Shown here: positions 58,963 to 64,000 of the stretch, piece by piece
Numbering within the stretch: the first letter of the stretch is position 1
Layout: each line of letters opens with the position of its first letter
Origin: Opitutaceae bacterium
GTDB lineage: Bacteria > Verrucomicrobiota > Verrucomicrobiia > Opitutales > Opitutaceae
Direction: 5' to 3'
NCBI GenBank assembly: GCA_028280945.1
Contig: JANQKV010000055.1
Span: 1 to 64,000 of the forward strand
DNA: 64,000 nucleotides
The notes under the pieces: model-generated
Told to the model about the DNA's origin: nothing
Databases searched by the model: none
Seen by the model: only the letters and a program-made list of their open reading frames with translations
Made by a program: the position numbers and the translations under genes

Positions 58963-59811
58963 ATGAGCACCAATTCACCTTCCACCGTGGGGATTCTTGG
59001 CCTCGGCATCATTGGGAAAATCTGGGCGCAACACTATCACGCCGCCGGCATCTTGACCGGAACATGGAATCGCACGGCGAAGCCGGATTTTCCGCATTGG
59101 CAGGATGACCCTGCGGCGGTGGCGCGGACTGCTGACATCACTCAGATCGTTGTGGCGGACCCGGCGGCCGTGGGCTCGGTGTTGGAACGCATTTTGCCCG
59201 AGCTCGGCCCGAACAAGATCGTGGTCCAGTCCAGCACGATCGATCCGGCAAGCAGCGAGGCGTTTCGCGAACAGGTGTCGGCAACGGGCGCCCGCTATCT
59301 GGAAGCTCCCTTTACGGGCAGCAAACCCGCCGCCGAAGCCAAACAGACCGTCTTTTACCTCGGTGGGGAAGCAGAACTTGTGGCGGAAGTGGCACCCACG
59401 CTTGAGGTCATTTCCGCCCACCGCCGACACATCGGAGATCATCGGCAGGCTTGCGCCCTCAAGTTGGCGATGAACCTCAACATTTCTGCGCAAATGCAGG
59501 GACTGACCGAAGCACTGGCGATCAGCCGTCGGGCCGGCATCGATGACGATGTCTTTGCCGGAGCCTTGGAGCTCAACATTTCCAACTCCGGCGTGGTGAA
59601 ACTCAAACTGCCCCAGATTCGCCAGGAGGACTACGCACCGTTGTTTTCGGTCAAGCACATGCACAAGGACATGCGATTGGCGGCCGGCATGGATATCGCC
59701 GCCGACCTGCGCCTGCTCGACCTGCTGCGGGACCGCCTTCGTGAGGCGGAGCATCGCGGCTGGGGCGACGAGGATTTCGCCGCCCTGTTCAAACTGCCTA
59801 ACTCGAACTAA
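58963..59811 (+). CDS. 3-hydroxyisobutyrate dehydrogenase-family oxidoreductase
   Basis: NAD(P)-dependent beta-hydroxyacid dehydrogenase of 282 aa. Rossmann start: VGILGLGIIGKIWAQHYHAA. IVVQSSTIDPASSEAFREQV and ARYLEAPFTGSKPAAE are the substrate-site motifs. The catalytic Lys is in CALKLAMNLNISAQMQGL. GarR/MmsB/GLYR-like, substrate not determinable. It starts 3 bp after the phosphorylase stop, so the two form an operon. Confidence 0.9.
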   Translation: MSTNSPSTVGILGLGIIGKIWAQHYHAAGILTGTWNRTAKPDFPHWQDDPAAVARTADITQIVVADPAAVGSVLERILPELGPNKIVVQSSTIDPASSEAFREQVSATGARYLEAPFTGSKPAAEAKQTVFYLGGEAELVAEVAPTLEVISAHRRHIGDHRQACALKLAMNLNISAQMQGLTEALAISRRAGIDDDVFAGALELNISNSGVVKLKLPQIRQEDYAPLFSVKHMHKDMRLAAGMDIAADLRLLDLLRDRLREAEHRGWGDEDFAALFKLPNSN

Positions 59812-59920
59812 GAAATTCGACGGCGAAATCTGCCACGGCGCTGTGGCAGTCGTCAGGATCCGGCACAAAATCGTAGGGCAACGAGATCAGATCGGTCGCC
59901 GGATTAAACTCCGTGACCAC
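59798..59920 (-). pseudogene. Possible gene remnant of 40 codons
   Basis: On the minus strand GTG 59920 opens VVTEFNPATDLISLPYDFVP, then DPDDCHSAVADFAVEFLSSS and stop at 59798. It overlaps the end of the dehydrogenase gene by 14 bp and is closed upstream by TAA. It reads like a real C-terminus but has no body, so it may be a remnant of a deleted gene or a chance frame in the 215-bp gap before moxR. Confidence 0.3.
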
Positions 59921-60026
59921 CAGGTTTTAGGCGTTGCCCGGCGCTGAAAAGTCCCCAAATCGGCCGGTGGGCTAGGTGCACCTGCCATTTGACCATTCCG
60001 AGGGAGCCGCCCACGTTTTAAGCACC

Positions 60027-60998
60027 ATGAGTGACTTTGTAGCGGCTTCCACCATCGCCGACGCCAAGGCAGCCATCGACAAGCTGCGCGCCAACATGCA
60101 GCGCACCATCAAGGGCAAGGACGACGTCATCGAGCGCACCATCATCTGCATGCTCGCCCGCGGCCACCTGCTGATCGAGGACCTGCCAGGCGTGGGCAAA
60201 ACCACCCTCGCCTACTCGCTCGCCCGCTCGCTCGACACGGCGTTCTCACGCATCCAGTTCACCAGCGACCTGCTGCCCAGCGATGTGACCGGAGTCGCCA
60301 TCTACGACGAGACCACCAAGGAGTTCATTTTCAAAAAAGGCCCGGTGTTTGCGTCCATTGTGCTCGCCGACGAGATCAACCGTGCCACCCCCAAGACCCA
60401 GTCCGCACTGCTCGAGGTCATGGACCGCGGCCGCGTGACGGTCGACGGCGAAAGCCACCCGGTCGACCACCCGTTCATGGTGTTTGCGACCCAGAACCCC
60501 GTGGACTACGAAGGCACCTTCCCCCTGCCCGAAAGCCAAATGGACCGCTTTCTCATGCGCATCCAGATGGGTTATCCGGCGGGGAAGGATGAACTCGACA
60601 TCCTGCGGGCGGAAAGCTCGTCCTACGATGACATTGTCCTGGACCCCGCACTGACCCGCACCGAGGTCTCCCAGCTGCAGCAAATCGCCACCCAGGTCTT
60701 CGTCGAGGACAGTGTGCTCGACTACGTCCTCCGGGTCATCACCGCAACGCGCACGGAGTCCGAATTTAAATCCGGCATCAGTGTGCGCGGGGGGCTCGCT
60801 CTCAAAAGCGCCGCCCAGGCCCTCGCCTTGGTCCGCGGGCGCGATTTTGTCATTCCCGATGACGTGACCGATCTCATCGCGCCCACCCTTGGACACCGCC
60901 TGAGCCTGACCCGTCCCACCAGCGATGCCTTGGAAGAGCGCCGGGCAATTGGAGCGGTGCTCAAGCGCATTGTGGAGGCCCTGCCGGAACCGCAATAG
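60027..60998 (+). CDS. MoxR-family AAA+ ATPase
   Basis: AAA+ chaperone of 323 aa. Walker A is in [20 protein letters not shown], Walker B in [20 protein letters not shown]. Sensor 1 is [20 protein letters not shown], followed by the MoxR-typical [11 protein letters not shown] and sensor 2 region [19 protein letters not shown] 60027 (MSDFVAAST) is preferred over an upstream ATG. With DUF58 and transglutaminase partners downstream it probably helps assemble or activate a protein complex. Confidence 0.93.
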   Translation: MSDFVAASTIADAKAAIDKLRANMQRTIKGKDDVIERTIICMLARGHLLIEDLPGVGKTTLAYSLARSLDTAFSRIQFTSDLLPSDVTGVAIYDETTKEFIFKKGPVFASIVLADEINRATPKTQSALLEVMDRGRVTVDGESHPVDHPFMVFATQNPVDYEGTFPLPESQMDRFLMRIQMGYPAGKDELDILRAESSSYDDIVLDPALTRTEVSQLQQIATQVFVEDSVLDYVLRVITATRTESEFKSGISVRGGLALKSAAQALALVRGRDFVIPDDVTDLIAPTLGHRLSLTRPTSDALEERRAIGAVLKRIVEALPEPQ

Positions 60999-61026
60999 GG
61001 CGGCCCGGGTCGGCTCCTTCCAGGTC

Positions 61027-62235
61027 ATGGTTTCCACCGCCGCAGAATCTCCCTCCGCCCCGGACTGGCACGGTCCGGGGTCCGACCGCAAGACCCTGCG
61101 GCAGCTTTGGCGGGAACTGACATGGGCCAAGGTTCTGTGGAGCTATCTTTACCCGCGTCGCGGCCAACGCATTATGCCGACCGTCTCGGGGGTGTTGCTC
61201 ATCTCGGTGGCCATGGGCATCGGCAGCGCGGCCTACAACACCTCCAACAACATCCTCTTCATCACCCTGTCTTTGCTGCTCGCGTGCCTGATCCTGAGCG
61301 GGGTGCTTTCGACGCTCAACTTCGCCAAGGTTTCCTGGCGCCTGCACGCGACCGGGCCCTACCGGGTAGGTCAAAGCGGCTCGATTGGCATCGAGCTGCG
61401 CAACACCAAAAAGATCCTGCCCACCTATGGCCTGTGGTTTGACGTGCAGCCGCAATCGACGGAGAACTCACAACGCCTGGTGCTGCGGGAGCGGCTCGAT
61501 CCCCAGGGCGGCAGTGCCCGGTTGGACTGGACGTGGCAACCCACCCGCCGGGGCCGGGAACGGATCAATCTTGGCGCCATCGGTTCGCTTTTTCCGTTTG
61601 GGTTTTTGCGCAAGGTCCTCGTGAGCGACCTCACCACCGAGGTGCTGATCTGGCCGGCTCCCGTCGAATACCAACGCTTCTCCACCCTCTCACCCTCCCG
61701 CCGCCAAAGCGGACACGCGGTCAACCGCGTCGGCCACAACGGCGACCTGCTCGCCCTGCGGCGCTACGCCCAAGGCGACTCCCATCGGCTCATTCACTGG
61801 AAGGCCAGTGCCCGTCTGCAACATCTCATGGTGCGACAGTTTTCGACGGAGCAGCAGGAGGGATACTCGCTACACCTCGACTCGTCCTCGGACCTCTGGC
61901 CGGACGATGAACAATTTGAACTGCTCTGCAGCTTCGTCGCCACGCTCGCCGAGGACCTGTTTACCTCGGGTCGCCTCGGCACGGTGGCCATCGACCAAAC
62001 CCCGCCCCGGCCCGTGCGATCCGTGCGTGACCTGGAAGCGTTTTTTGACGCCCTGGCCAATCTCGAGCGTCGCCAGTCCACCGGCCGGCCATCACGAGCT
62101 CCGTTTCCCATCAACGAGGGTGAAACCACCCGCCTTCGGAATGGATCGGCCAATACGATCACCCTGACCTTTGCCCCCGAGGGGCACCGCGGCGTCGCCG
62201 CCTTTGTCAATGGAGAGAAAGCGGCCGCAGCTTAA
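61027..62235 (+). CDS. DUF58 domain membrane protein
   Basis: Protein of 402 aa with two N-terminal TM helices (GVLLISVAMGIGSAAYNTSN and ILFITLSLLLACLILSGVLS) and a cytosolic or periplasmic von-Willebrand-like DUF58 domain, whose signature is RRYAQGDSHRLIHWKASARL. This is the standard partner of MoxR and TgpA-like transglutaminases. It lies 28 bp after moxR, and its stop overlaps the next gene by 26 bp. Confidence 0.92.
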   Translation: MVSTAAESPSAPDWHGPGSDRKTLRQLWRELTWAKVLWSYLYPRRGQRIMPTVSGVLLISVAMGIGSAAYNTSNNILFITLSLLLACLILSGVLSTLNFAKVSWRLHATGPYRVGQSGSIGIELRNTKKILPTYGLWFDVQPQSTENSQRLVLRERLDPQGGSARLDWTWQPTRRGRERINLGAIGSLFPFGFLRKVLVSDLTTEVLIWPAPVEYQRFSTLSPSRRQSGHAVNRVGHNGDLLALRRYAQGDSHRLIHWKASARLQHLMVRQFSTEQQEGYSLHLDSSSDLWPDDEQFELLCSFVATLAEDLFTSGRLGTVAIDQTPPRPVRSVRDLEAFFDALANLERRQSTGRPSRAPFPINEGETTRLRNGSANTITLTFAPEGHRGVAAFVNGEKAAAA

Positions 62236-64000
62236 CGCCGACGACCTCGGCCGCCTGCGCTGGGGACTGGGCGCCCTCATGGCCCTGTTGTCCGTGGTGA
62301 CGGTGTTCTTCATGGACATCGATGCTTGGTTGTTGATGCCGGTGGTCGCGGTCGCGGCGATTGCGGCGCTGGTGCGTCCTACCTGGCCGTCCAAGCTGCC
62401 CGGCTTCGTACACCGCCTGGCCTTCCCGTTTATCGCGCTGGCCTTCGTCTACGATCTGACCTCGTCGCAGGAACCGCTGCCCGCGCTCATCCGCCTCGCA
62501 CTGTTGCTGATTCTTTACCGCGTCATCACCTATCGCCAACGCCGCGATGACCTGCAACTCGTATTGCTGGGTCTGTTTTTGGTGATTGTCGCCGGGGTGA
62601 TCACCGTCTCGTTGTCGTTTGCGGTGCAGTTGCTGGCCTTCACCAGCTGCGCGTTGGTCATGTTGTTGGCGGTGACGCTGGAGCACGCGGACGGCCGGTC
62701 CCCGAAGGCCTATGCGCCGGGGGTGGTGCCGAGCTGGACGCGCGGCAGCTGGCGAACGCACCTGGCGAAACTGCGAATGGCGACCGACTGGCGGCTGGCG
62801 GCACTCGGCGCCGCGGCTTTCGGCGGCCTGGTGGTGCTCTCCGGCCTGCTCTTCCTCGCCATCCCCCGCTTTGACATTCAAAGCAGCCTCTTCATCGACC
62901 GGTTGATTTCCCGGACAACCAAATCGGGGTTTTCCGAGGACATTCGTTTTGGTGAAGTCACCGCCATCACCCAGGACAACAGCCTGGCGTTTTCGGTGGA
63001 CATTGAGGACCCGGGGTTGATGCCGGCGGTGCCCTATTGGCGCATGGTGGTGCTGGACGAATACACCGGCGAAGGATTCCGGGTATCGTCGCAGTTCCGG
63101 CGCGATCTGAACCTGGGATCGATCGCCCGCTCACGGGTGAACGGCACCCGGTTGCGACCCGACTACGGCGCACCAACCTGGACCTTTTACATGGAACCGG
63201 GCATCAGCCGCTATCTGCCCCTGCTGGGCGACTTCTATACGATGTCGTTCACCGAGCCCCAATCGTTCGGTTTCCTTGAACAACTGCGGGTGGTGGCCCT
63301 GCGCCGCGAGCCACCAAAGATGTTTGCCTATCGGACCTGGAACATGGGCACGGCGGCCAACATGCTGGACGCCACCTTCGCCCTCGACCTGCGGGGAAAC
63401 CCCGCCCTGGCTGAACCTTTTCTGCACTTGCCGGACGATCCCACGGATCTCGCCCGCCTCGATCGTGTGCTGGAAAAGATCAGTCCCGCTCCACCGGTGA
63501 GTGCGGCGGCCTTCAGCGTGGCAGCGATCAACTGGCTCGAGCAGGAACACCCGTATGCCCTGGCCAGCGCCGTGCCCGAAGGTGAAGGCGACGCGTTGAT
63601 CCGCTGGCTCGATTCCGAGGCTTCGGGCCACTGCGAATTCTTCGCGGGGTCCTTTGTGCTCCTCGCCCGCGCCGCGGGTTTTCCGGCGCGAATCGTGACC
63701 GGATTCCGCGGCGGCACCTGGAATGAATTCAGCGGCAGCTTCATGGTGCGCAACTCCAACGCCCACGCCTGGGTGGAGATTTTCGACAACGCATCCAATT
63801 CCTGGATACGCTACGACCCCACCCCCGGGCACGAAGCGATTGCGGCCCGGGCCGCCGCCGCCTCGGAAACCGCCCTGGCCTCGCTGCGCGATGGCAGTTG
63901 GAACGCCCGGCTCGAGAGCCTGCGGGTCTTCTGGTATCGACGCATCGTCAATTTTGATATCGAAACCCAGGAGGCCATGGTCACCTCGACCAAGGAGTTT
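62210..64000 (+). CDS. TgpA-like transglutaminase membrane protein, 3' end cut by window edge
   Basis: Multi-pass membrane protein with an extracytoplasmic transglutaminase domain; 597 codons are visible with no stop. Start ATG 62210 (MERKRPQLNADDLGRLRWGL) is followed by several TM helices (FFMDIDAWLLMPVVAVAAIA, then LVIVAGVITVSLSFAVQLLA and AAFGGLVVLSGLLFLAIP). The catalytic triad is Cys in SGHCEFFAGSFVLLARAAGF, His in NAHAWVEIF and Asp in YDPTP. The C-terminal end lies beyond 64000. The MoxR-DUF58-TgpA order matches known operons; the role, such as wall or surface-protein cross-linking, is unproven. Confidence 0.93.
   Translation, partial: MERKRPQLNADDLGRLRWGLGALMALLSVVTVFFMDIDAWLLMPVVAVAAIAALVRPTWPSKLPGFVHRLAFPFIALAFVYDLTSSQEPLPALIRLALLLILYRVITYRQRRDDLQLVLLGLFLVIVAGVITVSLSFAVQLLAFTSCALVMLLAVTLEHADGRSPKAYAPGVVPSWTRGSWRTHLAKLRMATDWRLAALGAAAFGGLVVLSGLLFLAIPRFDIQSSLFIDRLISRTTKSGFSEDIRFGEVTAITQDNSLAFSVDIEDPGLMPAVPYWRMVVLDEYTGEGFRVSSQFRRDLNLGSIARSRVNGTRLRPDYGAPTWTFYMEPGISRYLPLLGDFYTMSFTEPQSFGFLEQLRVVALRREPPKMFAYRTWNMGTAANMLDATFALDLRGNPALAEPFLHLPDDPTDLARLDRVLEKISPAPPVSAAAFSVAAINWLEQEHPYALASAVPEGEGDALIRWLDSEASGHCEFFAGSFVLLARAAGFPARIVTGFRGGTWNEFSGSFMVRNSNAHAWVEIFDNASNSWIRYDPTPGHEAIAARAAAASETALASLRDGSWNARLESLRVFWYRRIVNFDIETQEAMVTSTKEF

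Overview
The window is a GC-rich bacterial chromosome segment that looks like a Verrucomicrobiota genome, probably Opitutales/Opitutaceae. The inference rests on a PEP-CTERM surface protein, a sulfatase, GH78 rhamnosidase, cellobiose epimerase and CE7 esterase typical of polysaccharide degraders, a dnaG-rpoD-tatA-mreBCD-mrdA housekeeping run, a DisA-type diadenylate cyclase fused to a PTS EIIA domain, and dispersed CTCCGTG/CTCTGTGAC repeats. No marker allows species assignment. I found no rRNA, tRNA or CRISPR array.

Layout. 1-10 kb: a RapA-type SNF2 ATPase cut by the left edge, a secreted matrixin-like metalloprotease with a partner secreted protein, an aldo/keto reductase, and a large Ser/Thr kinase with PEGA and SUMF1-like domains. 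10-17 kb: HAD hydrolase, XerD-type recombinase, infA, tadA, superoxide dismutase, a split LuxR-type regulator pair and a PEP-CTERM protein. 17-23 kb: a complete RND efflux operon (outer-membrane factor, adaptor, pump), divergent from a GH78 rhamnosidase. 26-31 kb: a spondin-domain protein, a TolB-like/ECF sigma/membrane protein cluster, mrp, a small conserved ORF and rpmG. 32-38 kb: sulfatase, VCBS-repeat protein, the EIIA-DAC fusion, a solitary nuoA and a DUF362 protein. 38-46.4 kb: dnaG, rpoD, tatA, mreB, mreC, mreD and PBP2, linking replication priming, transcription, export and rod-shape wall growth. 46.4-50.2 kb: cellobiose 2-epimerase, CE7 esterase, a frameshifted SAM hydrolase and a GNAT acetyltransferase. 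58-64 kb: MTA phosphorylase-like enzyme, 3-hydroxyisobutyrate-dehydrogenase-like protein, and a MoxR/DUF58/transglutaminase operon cut by the right edge.

The most interesting region is 50.25-57.5 kb. A 7.2-kb block of visibly lower GC carries a giant multi-domain glycosyltransferase, an SGNH hydrolase and a WecB-type epimerase. It is bounded by a perfect 29-bp direct repeat, acagtggagcgttg...atgcc. The right copy is the 3' end of a lipoprotein gene. The left copy, 7.2 kb away, still reads through the same last residues RSTVRVF and a stop, with different synonymous codons beyond the repeat. This is the footprint of site-specific integration at a protein gene's 3' end with restoration of the gene, yet no integrase lies inside the block. 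Without the block, the lipoprotein gene and the GNAT gene would be a tight convergent pair about 33 bp apart.

Other items for follow-up are the EIIA-PK_C-like-DAC fusion (candidate PTS-linked c-di-AMP synthase), the frameshifted and signal-peptide-bearing SAM hydrolase, the split LuxR sensor/HTH pair, and a dispersed inverted-repeat family. All functional calls come from reading motifs; no database search was run.
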